This document shows, in pieces, positions 44,737 through 55,292 of a DNA stretch of 64,000 nt. This stretch comes from Phialocephala subalpina. Its lineage: Eukaryota > Ascomycota > Leotiomycetes > Helotiales > Mollisiaceae. The notes beneath the pieces are model-generated. The model did not search any database. It was not told the origin of the DNA and was given only the letters and a program-made list of their open reading frames with translations. A program made the position numbers and the translations under genes. The stretch lies in the NCBI GenBank assembly GCA_900073065.1, contig FJOG01000006.1, forward strand, positions 102,937-166,936, read 5' to 3'. Positions within the stretch are counted from its first letter, which is position 1; each line of letters opens with the position of its first letter.

Positions 44737-45999
44737 ATAATGCTACCAGAAAACTAGCGTTTAAATGAAAATGGTTTAGATCTGTCGACTTATTCCCAAA
44801 AGAAAGACGTTGACGTGTCGCGGTTCGCCCCACAAAGTCCAGGCGCACCCATGGAACTCGACCTCTCAGTCTTTACCGACACCACAACCCTTTGACACCC
44901 AATGCAGCATCTGGTGGCCTCTCCATCTTCTTGAGGAGAGAAAGACCTCCTTATCATTGAACTTGACTGCCTCGGTGTATGAATTTGGTGTCCTTCTCTT
45001 TTGCTCCTCGGTGTCCATTTTGAACAAATGACCTTCTTAGCCTTCCGTTCTGCGCTTCGGTGAGTATTTTGCGCAGACTATCTTCTGTCCTATTTTTCGG
45101 TGTCTCCTTTAGGTAAAGTGTATCATCATCTCTCGCCCTTTCAGAAGAGGGATTGCAGGGCTTTATCGCTTGACAGTGGTCGAGTTAAAGCGACGATTTG
45201 TAGAAAGCGAAGGCTCGGTATCCAATCAATCAAGTGCAAGGCTTTGAACATCCATGATTGACAAAGACGATTAGTTATTAGGTGAGACAGTCTGTAAGAC
45301 TAACTTTCAAGACGGCAAGATCATACGGTCATACCTCTTAGCAAAGCTAGATCTGTCTCCAAAGTCTCTCACCGACTCTCTCACACGATTTCTCACCAAG
45401 CCTGATCGAATAGAAATTTTAATGTTGAGCCCAGACGCTCCGAGCTTCCCGCCCTCGATCCCAATTCTGCCAACCGTCGTGAAACTCTTCACAGGCAAAT
45501 CTTCCTTTCGTTTCAAGATGCTTTGTTTCTGGATAACTCGACCGCCTCACTTTCTCGAGCGGGTCGCAAGAAAATGTCCACCTCGCCCTTAACCTCAAGG
45601 GAAAAGCAGGAGGTGAGCGTGGATATTGCACTACTGAGAAGAAGTTGTTCGAGGAATAAGGTGCGGTGTAGCACAATGAGTGCTTACCATTGTTCGTCAT
45701 CGGATTTGGAGGGTGTAGCTTATCGCAGAGTGTTCGTTGTTCAACTCGATAAATCCAGCCTTGATACGTCACTAGCGCCGCATATATTCCTTTAACTTCG
45801 GCAACAAGTTGTTCTTGACTTATAGGGCGAGTCTCTAGTTGAAGAATGATATGTAATTGTCATCCTTTCTCGATGAAAAAATGTTGATAGTGGGATGGTT
45901 TGATGCTGTTGATGTTCTCGTACTTGGGAGTGTTTGCATTCTCAGGAAGGAAGGACTAGTACGAATGAAGACCTACCTGCAGCCAGCAGCGTCAATGGC
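44737..45999. other. Gene-poor region
   Basis: Only short open frames occur. A 30-codon fragment (about 44810-44900, with FAPQSPGAPMELDLSVF) looks coding but leads nowhere. No repeat or RNA gene was identified. Confidence 0.35.
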
Positions 46000-46720
46000 G
46001 GAGAAGCGAATGCTCATGTCGACGTCTCGATAATATCTCCTTGAGCTTGAAGATCCGCCAAAGCCAATATTTGACCAGCTTGACCAGTAGACGCATCGCT
46101 GCCCGAAGCTTTTTCACGAGCTTGTTTACCACCTTTTGCTTTTGCCGCCGCACCAGGTCCTCCTCTGCCTGCCGGGCAGCACCAAAAGCTTCACCTATTA
46201 ATCTCGGCTTCTACTCTTCCGCTTGCTCTTGTTGAATCCAGGAGTCGAGGTTTGTCAACTAATGCCAGAAATTGAGGTACATGCGAGTAAGAATTAAAAA
46301 AGAGAATTGCTATCGGGCCTTTGAGAGCTATAATACTCACCTTCTCCTTGGAAACACCCCTCCAGCTGGACGGCCGAGTCACGTTTCTTGGCTCGCTTGT
46401 TCAGGGGTAGCTCAGGGGCTCTCGGCTTTCCAAAATGTAGTCATCTCGGTACGAAAATCACCCCGCACTTCATGTTGTGTACCCTTCAGCCACGTCACAA
46501 TTTGCCTATATGATGGCTTCTCCCTCCGTGTTTTGATTCTCCTTCGACCAAGCTTGCTTAAAAAATTTCGCGTTATTTCGCGACGACATTATGCCCTCGA
46601 GGCGTCCTTCCGACACCAGATTATGAGTCTGGTGTTGCAGACTTTGACCCCGCTATCGACCGTATTCAGAGGCCAATCATTCGAGCACGGTCAGCTTCCA
46701 CCACTACCACCAAACTCTAG
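46000..46720 (-). pseudogene. Heavily decayed coding region of unknown family
   Basis: Successive minus-strand segments read like protein but are interrupted. GVKVCNTRLIIWCRKDASRA is followed by TAA. REITRNFLSKLGRRRIKTRR continues to FWKAESP. A one-base shift gives ELPLNKRAKKRDSAVQLEG. A plausible intron (donor GAAG|GTGAGT, acceptor GGCATTAG) then leads to further pieces rich in Lys, Arg and Leu, with another stop and more shifts. Several stops could come from CAA, CAG or CGA by C-to-T change. I cannot name the ancestor; a mobile-element protein is one option. Confidence 0.4.
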
Positions 46721-46839
46721 ACATTTGCTAAACTTGTACAATTCCAGCTTCAATGATGCACGCGTATCAAAGATGCTACCTGCGAATTATTCAGTGATTC
46801 GCAGATTCGATAGATAGTACGCCTTGAACCCAGCCATTT

Positions 46840-47538
46840 AGCACTTCAGCCGCATCGAATATCCCTCTTCGGACCATATACCCAATTCCTTCGACTCGAA
46901 CATAGTGCAGACATCGTCGAGGTTCGCATCGTCGATTTAGTAGATTTGATAGACATTCGTCTTCATCAAGGAGCGAATAGTATCAATTTAGTCTGAAATA
47001 GGGGTAGTCTCGCTGTACAATAAAAGAAGCACAGACCAGATCTGAAGCTTTGTTTCTGCAGCTGATGGCTGATGTACAACTTCTTTCGAGTCTCCGAATC
47101 CTCACGATATACAACTATACCTACTACAGCCGCATTGCGGCGAGGATTGTTTTATAAAAGCTTACTGCTTTGGACTTTTCTCGCCTGCCTACTTATTAAC
47201 ATACCTATGAACATACATATATTTGAGATTCTCTTCTTGGCCGGGATTGGTTGATGCCTGGGAGAGCCAGGTATCGTTACTGGAAGAGCGTGTTCGCTGG
47301 AATGAACAGCTTGTAGGGACTCTGCAGAGCCGATGCTTTGTGGTGGAATGGCGGCAGAGTGCCGTCTTGGATCGAAGCAAGGTCGAGTTTCCGAGTTGGG
47401 TCTCACGGAACATATTTAACTCTGCTCCTGTAAGTTCTTACCGAGAACGCTCCGGTCTAGAACTTCTAGTCGCGTCATACCTAACGAGTTCGAATAATTA
47501 GTACTCTCTGTCGCCATTGATTGCAGAATCTTCGAACT
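46840..47538. other. Region upstream of HSP70-like fragment
   Basis: Short frames only. It may include the promoter of the HSP70-like fragment. Nothing else is recognised. Confidence 0.35.
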
Positions 47539-47967
47539 ATGGATGATCCTGTAGCCGGCCTTGACATAGGGACGTCAGGGTGCAGAATGGAATTCCTCTT
47601 TCGAAAGACTGCCGATGTTAGAAACATAGTCCCCGTATCCTTCCCCGGCGGTCCCAATATGCTCGAGCCCAACGAACCTGCCGAAATGGCTATCAAGAAA
47701 ACAGGTGAAGGAAAATTCATCAAGCTCTTCGGGTGGGCGGCAAGATCAATCCCGGCCTCGGACAATACGATAAAATTCGCCAACCTCAAAGCTCTATTGG
47801 ACAACAGCAAGGAAAATAAGCCCGCGCGCTATATAATCTTTAAGAATAAGGAAGCGCTGGCGAATCTGGGCCTCGAGATAACAGAAGATGACCTCCTCCG
47901 CGACTATTATACACATCTACGCGAAGTGCTCAGGGAATGGTGTGTCTCAAAGACTATCCCCAACTGA
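47539..47967 (+). pseudogene. Truncated HSP70/actin-fold ATPase-like protein (N-terminal part)
   Basis: The 142-codon frame from ATG 47539 begins MDDPVAGLDIGTSGCRM, the phosphate-1 loop of the actin/HSP70 ATPase fold. It is followed by VPVSFPGG and LFGWAARS, then an alpha-helical stretch (EITEDDLLRDYYTHLREVLREW) and a stop. This matches the first quarter of fungal HSPA12-like proteins, which are normally over 500 residues with phosphate-2 and adenosine motifs that are missing here. A downstream frame (48005-48214) contains GGVFFDKGRMERLLCEADF, which reads like a later piece of the same family. The gene is therefore probably a remnant. In fungi such proteins often sit in variable regions with HET and NLR genes. 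Confidence 0.55.
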
Positions 47968-48666
47968 AAGAGTTCTTCTTCGCTTCCCCTATGGTGAAGA
48001 ATAGTTGTCCGGATGCCGCGAAGGCGGTGTCTTTTTCGATAAAGGGAGGATGGAACGTTTGCTATGTGAAGCTGATTTCACAAAGGCACGAGCCTGCTAC
48101 CGCCAAAGGAGCAGCTCCAGAGGACAGTGCTGGGAAGGAGGGGGCTGGAGAATAGGGCATGTCTGGAGGCCACTCCGCAGACAGCCCAGATCCCTCCAAT
48201 CGGCCTTCCAGTAGTACACCGGGTAGGCAAACCCTAACTTCTCACATACCACTTTCGCAGGCTTCACCGCTCTATCAAGCACTGCATTTGCTGACTTCTG
48301 CGCGTTCAGGGCACACACACACACTACCACTCGACCCCTCATCCTATCCCCACCTGCCAAAATGCCCATGCTCGACCGCCTCCACTCTGGCGCCTGTCGG
48401 CCATCAAGCCCCTGTTTGTCAGGGCGCCCCCTTCGGTCTCCAAGGTCAACAATATCACGGTGCATGTAGGTGGAAACCTCAATGTGGACACCAAGAAGAG
48501 GGTTGGAGCTGCTGTGAAGAGTGCTGCCAAGGGCAGAGTGAAGAAAGTGAGTAGAGAGACCAGGATACGCGAAGGATATATATGGACGGGGGACGAAGAC
48601 TCAACAACTGTAGCAGAGTTTTCAGACTCTGCGGGTGTCCCCTACGAACCTCTAGCTCTTCTTTGA
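47968..48666 (+). pseudogene. Degenerate coding remnants after the HSP70-like fragment
   Basis: Pieces of protein-like sequence occur in changing frames: GGVFFDKGRMERLL near 48020, and from about 48375 LSAIKPLFVRAPPSVSKVNN running into NITVHVGGNLNVDTKKRVG and ending at 48666. A (CA)n microsatellite lies at about 48311-48324. The last open part has ATG 48460 and 68 codons. I cannot assign a function. Confidence 0.35.
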
Positions 48667-48966
48667 GGAGTTTGCAGAGCTAAGATTGAGTTGGATTTGA
48701 TTTCTTATTCAATAATTAATGATAAACGTCTTTGAATGCAATACTCTGATGGCGTTTCCATCGCCTACTCACTTCCTCGGTCTTTTCTCCATTTCATAGT
48801 CCTAATTATCGACTCGCTCCTTGATTCAGTCTTGCCCCAACGTTGGACCGAAGCTCGTGTCAAGTGATGCAAGCAGCTTGTCGAACTTGTGACCCAACTT
48901 GAATATGAACTTGAACTAGCCCCTACCCCCTGCTGTCACAAAACCTAGCATAGGTGCTCTGGTGCT

Positions 48967-49692
48967 TCATTGAGGTAATACACGAGCGAAGGCCAAGGAG
49001 GCAAGGAGACGAGGTGTTGAGACCAACCAGTTCTTGACCTCAGATGATGGTGACGACTCGAGTCTCCCATCTGCAATTCTCGCTATACCTATCCGTTTCC
49101 ATTCTTCTTCCTTACCACTTATGACCGGTTGCATAACCAAAGCCCAATTCTGGTCTTGGAGGCTTGTCTTATAGTTCTTGAGAAAGTAGTTATTGTTTTT
49201 AGGGATTTCAATATGCCTGCTATCCAGGGTGACAGTTTGCAAGAAAGCAGCTCCACAGTTACTCAGTTGGGCTTGCCCTGCCAGGAACTCGCTTTCATCC
49301 TGTTCCATCATTGGCCGATCATCGAGCCAGCAGGTTATTGTTGAAGGTCGTATTCGGTAGCTGGAAGGGTCAGGAGGATAGTTCGGGATGTTGTCCTTGG
49401 TTAATGGAAGCCTGATCATACCCTTTACGAGAGAGCGTGCAGCCCTAAACGGTGCCCTGATACGAGTCGTTCCGGAGGCAACCTGTCCAAATTCATCCTC
49501 ACTGGGGCACACTACGTCCGTCCCAAGAAGTTTGGCGACAGGTGTTAGAAACGTTTGCTGGTCGCGCTTGCCTATGTACTTCTTGAAAGTCTGTCCACGG
49601 CAAGCCGGACATAGGAGAGTCCCACTCTTGATAGAAGCCCAGCCCCATGAGAGTGCAACGTATGTTGATGGGTACGCAGCACGTCCCTGCAC
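48967..49692 (-). CDS. Hypothetical protein fragment, HET-like
   Basis: A 241-codon frame without a clear ATG at its 5' end. It carries a CPAC pair, a Pro-rich linker (NIPNYPPDPSSYRIRP) and a C-terminal part with WALVMQPV and EEEWKRIGIARIADG. That phrase style is common near the end of fungal HET (heterokaryon incompatibility) proteins. The HET domain itself is not visible upstream, so this may be the 3' part of a broken HET-like gene. The evidence is motif flavour only; it could also be an unrelated hypothetical gene. Confidence 0.38.
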   Translation of the reverse strand: MQGRAAYPSTYVALSWGWASIKSGTLLCPACRGQTFKKYIGKRDQQTFLTPVAKLLGTDVVCPSEDEFGQVASGTTRIRAPFRAARSLVKGMIRLPLTKDNIPNYPPDPSSYRIRPSTITCWLDDRPMMEQDESEFLAGQAQLSNCGAAFLQTVTLDSRHIEIPKNNNYFLKNYKTSLQDQNWALVMQPVISGKEEEWKRIGIARIADGRLESSPSSEVKNWLVSTPRLLASLAFARVLPQ

Positions 49693-50103
49693 CCACCAAA
49701 ACAGACCGTTATGAAAATCTTGAGTCCAAAGCCCGGCCCGATATTCGTAGTCGGGGGAGGATTAAAGAGCATGGTAGAAAGGAGTCGACAAGAGCAGGAT
49801 TGAAGAAAAAAGGACAACTTACTCGCTGCACACCTTGCAAGCGGCGATTGATGTTCAGATACATGCACACCTTAACATATCCCTCACTTCACTTTACTTC
49901 TCACTTCGAATACACTCTGAAAGAGATCTATGCGATGCTTGGAAGCATCTCGCTTGGAGTAGAGCTTAAATTTCTCAATAAGTTGTACATAAAAGATCAA
50001 TGGCTGTGGCGATATCTTTCGAGGCTGGAATGCAAGGTCAAAAGCTCTGTTGGTGGGCTCGCTAACGAGGTAAGGTCAAAAGGGGGGCTTAGAAACCATT
50101 CCA
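49693..50103. other. Short intergenic stretch
   Basis: This lies between two minus-strand coding regions. Overlapping frames on both strands without domains. It could contain a lost 5' part of the HET-like fragment. Confidence 0.35.
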
Positions 50104-50976
50104 TCACTTCCCAAATTCAAACGAAGCAATCTCTTCCTCGCCCAGACCTTCTTTCCAAGTCGGTGTAGAACAATCAAATCCACTCTTCCTACCTAAGTCG
50201 AGTTCCTCACCCGAAATCTCCTTAGCGGCCTTCTCAACCGCAAGCGCAGCAACTTGCCACCCACTCCGATGCCCTGTCACCCCAACATCAACTATTGTTT
50301 GCTCATGACAAGTATCGCATAGACAAAGGTAGATGTTGAAAAATCCATGAACCGTCTCATGAAGCAGATCTTCGAGATGATATTTTAGTTCGAGCTCTCG
50401 AGACAGGCCTTTTGGATGGTGATTGGAGAGCCGGATCGAGGTTGCGTATTTATCGGGGACACGAATGCGATGGTCCAGAGCACCGTAAGGTGTCGCAATG
50501 TCTGCTTCTGCATCTAAGAGGTGTCTTGCGTCGACAACCTGGATATGGCATAGGGGTTGACGTCCTTCGGGTGCTTCTTTCCCCATGGACATGGTGCGAC
50601 GAAAAAAGAGTTGATCGAAGAGGTCATAGATTTGATTCATGATATTAAATGTTTCAATCATAAGGGTTGGGAAAGCTAGTAGCTTGGGTTTTAGATGGTG
50701 GAACTTCGATATCGCGAGTTGTTGACCAATAGTCAAATTCATGCCGCGAAGACCAACTATAGTTTGAAGTAACGATGATAAACCTGTTGCCGAATGGCTG
50801 GATAGAAGGAGAGCGGGGAGTTCCCACACGCCACTTCCATGGCGATTGATTATCGGGACCTTCTTTGGGTATTCTTCCCCTGGTGCAAATATCGAGGCAG
50901 CCAGAACCAAAAAGGCGAACAGAGTGTTTGGCGTCGGGTAACCGTGATGGAACGGCAGTACTCTGTAAGATTTCAT
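50104..50976 (-). CDS. SprT-like zinc metallopeptidase-fold protein
   Basis: An intronless gene of 290 residues from ATG 50976. The centre has the SprT layout: NQIYDLFDQLFFRRTM (start of the fold), YHLEDLLHETVHGFFNIYLC with the zinc and catalytic HExxH (His206, Glu207, His210), a Cys pair (CLCDTC), then GVTGHRSGWQVAALAVEKA, whose His236 is the likely third zinc ligand. SprT/SPRTN proteins cut DNA-crosslinked proteins, but this protein lacks the PCNA- and ubiquitin-binding parts of SPRTN. The N-terminus has a hydrophobic stretch (TLFAFLVLAASIFA) that is not a classical signal peptide. Its biological role here is unknown. Confidence 0.72.
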   Translation of the reverse strand: MKSYRVLPFHHGYPTPNTLFAFLVLAASIFAPGEEYPKKVPIINRHGSGVWELPALLLSSHSATGLSSLLQTIVGLRGMNLTIGQQLAISKFHHLKPKLLAFPTLMIETFNIMNQIYDLFDQLFFRRTMSMGKEAPEGRQPLCHIQVVDARHLLDAEADIATPYGALDHRIRVPDKYATSIRLSNHHPKGLSRELELKYHLEDLLHETVHGFFNIYLCLCDTCHEQTIVDVGVTGHRSGWQVAALAVEKAAKEISGEELDLGRKSGFDCSTPTWKEGLGEEEIASFEFGK

Positions 50977-51432
50977 TGTTGAGAGCTACCCTGATAAGAC
51001 ATGGTTGTTGCTAGAAAATGCAGAACAGATGTCGAAATAGATACGGATTAAATTTGGGGAGAAGAGTGAGGGGTACTTAGAGATTGAAATATGTGCGCTG
51101 AGTGGAATAGTTTATATTTTCCATCACTGATCCCCTCGGACTGAATGGGTGTCGCTGGACACTGCAAAATCATCGCTGTTGACCCGAAATGGAGGCAAGT
51201 GAACAAAGGATAAGTGGGCGGGGAACGCAAGTAGGGGCACGGTTCAGACGACCGTCACTGAGGTAAGTCTTGAAACAAAGACAACTCACTATGAACGATT
51301 AATTTTGACATGAGCCCAAGAAAAAATACTAGCTTTGTAACGTTCGTTATCAATGATGAGGTCTTCAATCCAATGCATCAACAGTAAGAACCACTTGTCT
51401 CGCTGACTTGTTCCACAAACTTCAAGATCTCC
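50977..51432. other. Intergenic stretch
   Basis: This holds the promoter of the SprT-like gene and the 3' flank of the CinA gene; both are minus strand. No further feature was seen. Confidence 0.4.
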
Positions 51433-52402
51433 TCAAAGCTTAGCATCTCCCTTAATAACATCCCTCAACAACCCCAGCGCCTCGACCGCAAACTGAATCA
51501 TATTTGCCTCTCTATCCCCACCTAATCCCATACTCAACTCTCTCTTATAGACACCACTCTCTGTCGCCACTGCGAGCGCTACATATCCTCTGTTTCTCAT
51601 CAGCCCCATATAAACCACCTCTTATGTTCACCCCATCTCATTCCCTATCCTAAGAAAAGGCACTGATGGAGGGAGGGAAAGGGAAAAGGAAACATACGGA
51701 GTTCTATTCGGCGTAATCCCACCCGTAGGTCCCGCCGTCCCGCTCTCAGAAATCGTATACGTAGAACCAAGCTTAGCTCTTACATTGCTTGCTAGACCGG
51801 CTACAATCTCGGTTGTAGGTCCTTTGTAGTCTTTGATGGATTCTTGGGTCCATCCCGCTGTTTGCTGTCAGCTTCTTTCTTTCAAAGTAAAATGGCTGGA
51901 AGTGGAGGGAGAGGAAGGGGGAGAAGGAGGGAGAGGAGCGTACCAAAAGCAATGCGTGATTCTAGGGTGTATAGCTGTGTGAGTTAGCTTGAATGAGATG
52001 GGAAAAGGAGGGAGAGGGGAGGGAAACGTACAGTCAAACCACCTTTGTAGAAACCGCTTGCTCCGGGCGTGCTGAGGAGAGAGGCAGAGATTATGCCTCC
52101 GGCTGCCTACTTCTGCATCAGATTTACTTCCTTATCTCATAACACTACTCGTTAACCAAGTACTTTCTCCTTATCCGAACCTCTATCCAAAATACTATGA
52201 TGCTGCAAACTCAAGGAATGTCGCATGCAGGGAGCGGGTGCGGATCGAAACTTGGAATGGAAACAGACATCAAGCAGGAGAGCACAAAGCAGAGGGAGCA
52301 TACAGTTTCAGCAACACTAACAGTCTCCTTCTTCTCCTTCAACAACCCCGCTACCTCGGACACAATCGCCCTCACTTTCTCCGGCGGGAATGCAGATGAC
52401 AT
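51433..52402 (-). CDS. CinA/PncC-type nicotinamide-nucleotide amidase
   Basis: About 173 residues in five exons (52402-52304, 52106-52032, 51974-51944, 51857-51698, 51589-51433). The family deamidates NMN to nicotinate mononucleotide and also occurs as the C-terminal domain of bacterial CinA. The spliced protein carries the hallmarks: SVAETAAGGIISASLLSTPG, FYKGGLTLYTLESR, TEIVAGLA, ISESGTAGPTGGITPNRTPG and YVALAVA. Each of the four introns falls inside a conserved block and restores it, including a 31-nt microexon (LYTLESRIAF). The length equals the stand-alone enzyme. No CinA N-terminal (MoCF) domain is present. Cytosolic location is expected. It would belong to NAD salvage. Confidence 0.9.
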
Positions 52403-53120
52403 CGTGCTGTTGAATTTTCTAAATTATGTACTTTGAAGCTTTGAACAAAAGGCTGTTGAGGTTTTAGAAACCAGGTGCGGCAAGATACTTCTTGCAATCT
52501 TTATATGCATTGGCAAGAGAAGGGAAGGAAAGGAACGGAAATGGTGGAAAAGCACATGACGTTTTGACAATCTGATTTCTAAGGCGGGGTAATTCGGAGA
52601 GGGAAGTGGGGTCAATTCGGGGCGGGAACGGGCATTGGTAAGGGGCGGAAGCGAGGGCATTGAGGGCGTTGGCGGAATTCCACCCTGGGATGGAGCCAGG
52701 GGACATTGAAGATTTGTGAGCTTTCGTGGGTTTGAAATCATAGTCGATTTCGAGCTTGGAGATGAGTTGAGGCTGAAGGATAACTTTTTTGATTGCTATG
52801 GAGCTTGCTACCAGAAAGAAATATGTGAGTGTCGAAGAGAAAATGATTGTACATTTGGCATGTGCCTATCTAAGCTGATGCTATAGCACACATGCTTCCG
52901 CGCCTGGTTGCTCTTCAAAAAGCCACGGGAGGGAAAGCCATAATGCTTTGCCAATCGTTGAAATTCCTTTTTATCGCCCAGACGCGAGAATCCGCGACGG
53001 CCACCACAATGAAACGAATTGTGATTAAAGTGCCTCATCTTCTCCTTCCAGGAAACAGTCATCCGCATCTCTCGCGTGGATCTCCAGGCCACGTTGGATT
53101 CGAGACAAACCTCGAGCCGA
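52403..53120. other. Divergent promoter region
   Basis: This separates the CinA gene (-) from the coiled-coil gene (+). The part 52420-52740 is purine-rich on the plus strand. No domain-bearing frame was found. Confidence 0.4.
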
Positions 53121-54035
53121 ATGTTCATTATGATGATGCCCTCACGACATATGCCCTTCCCTCCTATGAGGTACTACAGCCGCGAGCAAGGTGACAAAAT
53201 CCGATATGAGCCAGTCGACAGATACGGCCGACATTACGACTTCTCTGTCGATGTCGAAGACCTCGCCATCGACGGTCGAGGCCGAACCAGCGACGTTCGA
53301 GTTGTGGATGTCCGTACCATCGATCCACGCGACCTCGATCGTGACAGTCCTCCAAGATGCGACTACCAGAGACAACTTGGGTCGAACTTCGCCGGACCCG
53401 CGCGTCGCGAATCCAGACTTCGTGGAGTTATGGCAGGTCGCAAGAGCTCCGTCTCGTTCGGTAGAGGTATGAAGAAGCTGTATGGGGCACTCGACAAGGC
53501 CGAGCAATACTTCAACAACTTCATCCAAGAATATGACAACGACATGGGTTCCACCGAGAAGTACGCGACGCTGGAGATTCGAGAGCAGCTGTGGAAGTTG
53601 AAGGTGGCCGGCAAGAGAGACAAGAGAACTATCAAGGACGACGACAACCAACCGAATGACGAAGGCTCCGACAAGCCAAAGCAGAAGTTCTTGGAGAAGA
53701 AGAAGGATCTCAATCATGCCCTCCAGCTTGCATTGACTGTAGGTCTCGAAGACGACAGGCAGACGTCTAGGGCCAAGGCTCGCAAGGAATCTGCCAAGCG
53801 TCTGCAGAACAAGATTGATGTGGCAAGTACACAGATTGGGGAATTGTTGGATGAGGCAGTCAAGTATCGTGATCAGTGTCAGGCGTTGCTTGATGAGATC
53901 AAGATGTTGAAGGTTCTGGTGGACCCTGAGACTGAGACGAACAAAGACTTGTTCAAGCTGGTCGATGGTGAGCAGGGTGGATCGAGTGATGCTGAGGAAG
54001 AGCGTGGCAGTGGCAGAGAGGGATGGGAGAATTGA
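53121..54035 (+). CDS. Charged coiled-coil hypothetical protein
   Basis: An intronless frame of 304 residues from ATG 53121, the first ATG in frame. The N-terminal 110 residues are Arg/Asp-rich (YEPVDRYGRHYDFSVDVEDL). From about residue 125 to 275 the sequence is helical and charged (LYGALDKAEQYFNNFIQEYD, then KRLQNKIDVASTQIGELLDE), typical of coiled coils, and the tail is acidic. No enzyme motif or signal peptide is seen. A long minus-strand frame over the same DNA (53142-54131) is its shadow, judged by composition. Homologues are likely only in related fungi; the function is unknown. Confidence 0.75.
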   Translation: MFIMMMPSRHMPFPPMRYYSREQGDKIRYEPVDRYGRHYDFSVDVEDLAIDGRGRTSDVRVVDVRTIDPRDLDRDSPPRCDYQRQLGSNFAGPARRESRLRGVMAGRKSSVSFGRGMKKLYGALDKAEQYFNNFIQEYDNDMGSTEKYATLEIREQLWKLKVAGKRDKRTIKDDDNQPNDEGSDKPKQKFLEKKKDLNHALQLALTVGLEDDRQTSRAKARKESAKRLQNKIDVASTQIGELLDEAVKYRDQCQALLDEIKMLKVLVDPETETNKDLFKLVDGEQGGSSDAEEERGSGREGWEN

Positions 54036-55292
54036 GAGGGTTGGTTTGTTGGAGTGGGAGTGTGGAAGCTGTTCTCGGTGATCGCGTGCAGGCAGATATG
54101 AAGAGGAGGATTGTGTTGAGAGGATTGGCAAACTTGGGTGCCTTGGTGGGGTGATTTTGGATAGGAGACAGCATGTAGTTTCTTCGGAAAATGTGGTATG
54201 GTATTGGAGTAGTCGAGCTAGATTGAAAATGAATGTCTGAAGTCTTCATCGTGCGCGCAGCTCATTCGCAGATCGTGATCCTATGGGGCATCCATTTCAT
54301 TAGCAGTATCCCTTCTTCACCTCACACAGGAACATCTTACCTAGAAGAAAAGATGGGTGAAGCGTCGTCCTCAACAGAGTAATCGGAATCGAATTGTACC
54401 CATCTGCCAGCCACCGGAGTGACTCGCAGACCAGCACGCCGCGTATTGCACTCAAGTGTCGCACGCATGCACACAATCTTCGCAACGGCCCTCCCATAGG
54501 AACAAGCACAGATCCCTTTCCCTCCCTTGCGGTCGGTACACGAAAAATGACTTGCCCTGCTTTTCTGATGCCAATTGCAGACGTGGTGTCACGCCGAACC
54601 CTCACGGGCAGACCTATCACTCGACCCGGAGGAAGAGGAGGAAGGTTGGTTGAAGATTACTCCGAATTTCTCATATGCAATGGGGACAATCCGAGGATCT
54701 GATATGCCGCGAACTGAATCGCAACGTATCTGTTTGTAGCATAGAAACGCAGCGTTGAAGAGGACGACGCTTGAGGAAAGAAAAGGGAATTTCGAAATAC
54801 AAAAGTTGACGTTTTTGTGACTCGAGCTTCGTGCGGCCGCGTGCGCTAGTCTGTAAATGGAAGCGAGCTTTTCAGGCACGTGATAGCATCAAGCTAGGGT
54901 GCACCCAGTAAGCCTCTCGCTTGATTGAGGGTGTTGACAACCCTTCACTTTGGCAAAGTGATTGGGATTCTTGCTAGGACCGGCTTGCTTATGTCCGACG
55001 TCTGATCATCTATTAAGCGGGGAAATTTTACTGGACTTTTGAATATCAGATTAGGGAGCTTCTGTAAAAAGTCCAGACGTGAGGTGCGTTTCAAAGAATG
55101 ATGGAGGTGTTGTTTTATCACAGGAATACCATTTCCGGAACGCCGGCGTCAAGAACATTGGCGCTGAACACAGCCACCGTGCGAATTCTGGTGACATGAC
55201 GCGCAATCCATACTTCAGCCCTCCAAACAATCTCAGCTCCCCCTCTCGTAGACTGGTTTCTTCTACTTGGAACTGTACAAACAGCACTCACG
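54036..55292. other. Intergenic region
   Basis: This holds the 3' flank of the coiled-coil gene and the promoter of the zinc-ribbon gene. Overlapping frames of about 100 codons at 54300-54700 on both strands have no domains. Nothing else is seen. Confidence 0.4.

Noticed and set aside
46612..46637. Minus-strand hairpin that looks like the anticodon arm of elongator tRNA-Met (CAGA, CTCATAA loop, TCTG)
   Set aside because: No T-arm GTTCRANYC box, D-arm or acceptor stem can be paired around it. The same bases read as protein (NTRLIIWCRK), so a tRNA gene is not supported.
43552..46720. Complete transposon between the palindrome and the second pseudogene
   Set aside because: No transposase or reverse-transcriptase motif, terminal repeats or target duplication could be recognised, so only broken coding regions are reported.
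53142..54131. 329-codon minus-strand frame over the coiled-coil gene
   Set aside because: Its composition (Leu/Val-rich with no domain) is what the antisense of a charged coiled coil gives. The plus-strand frame has the better start and composition.
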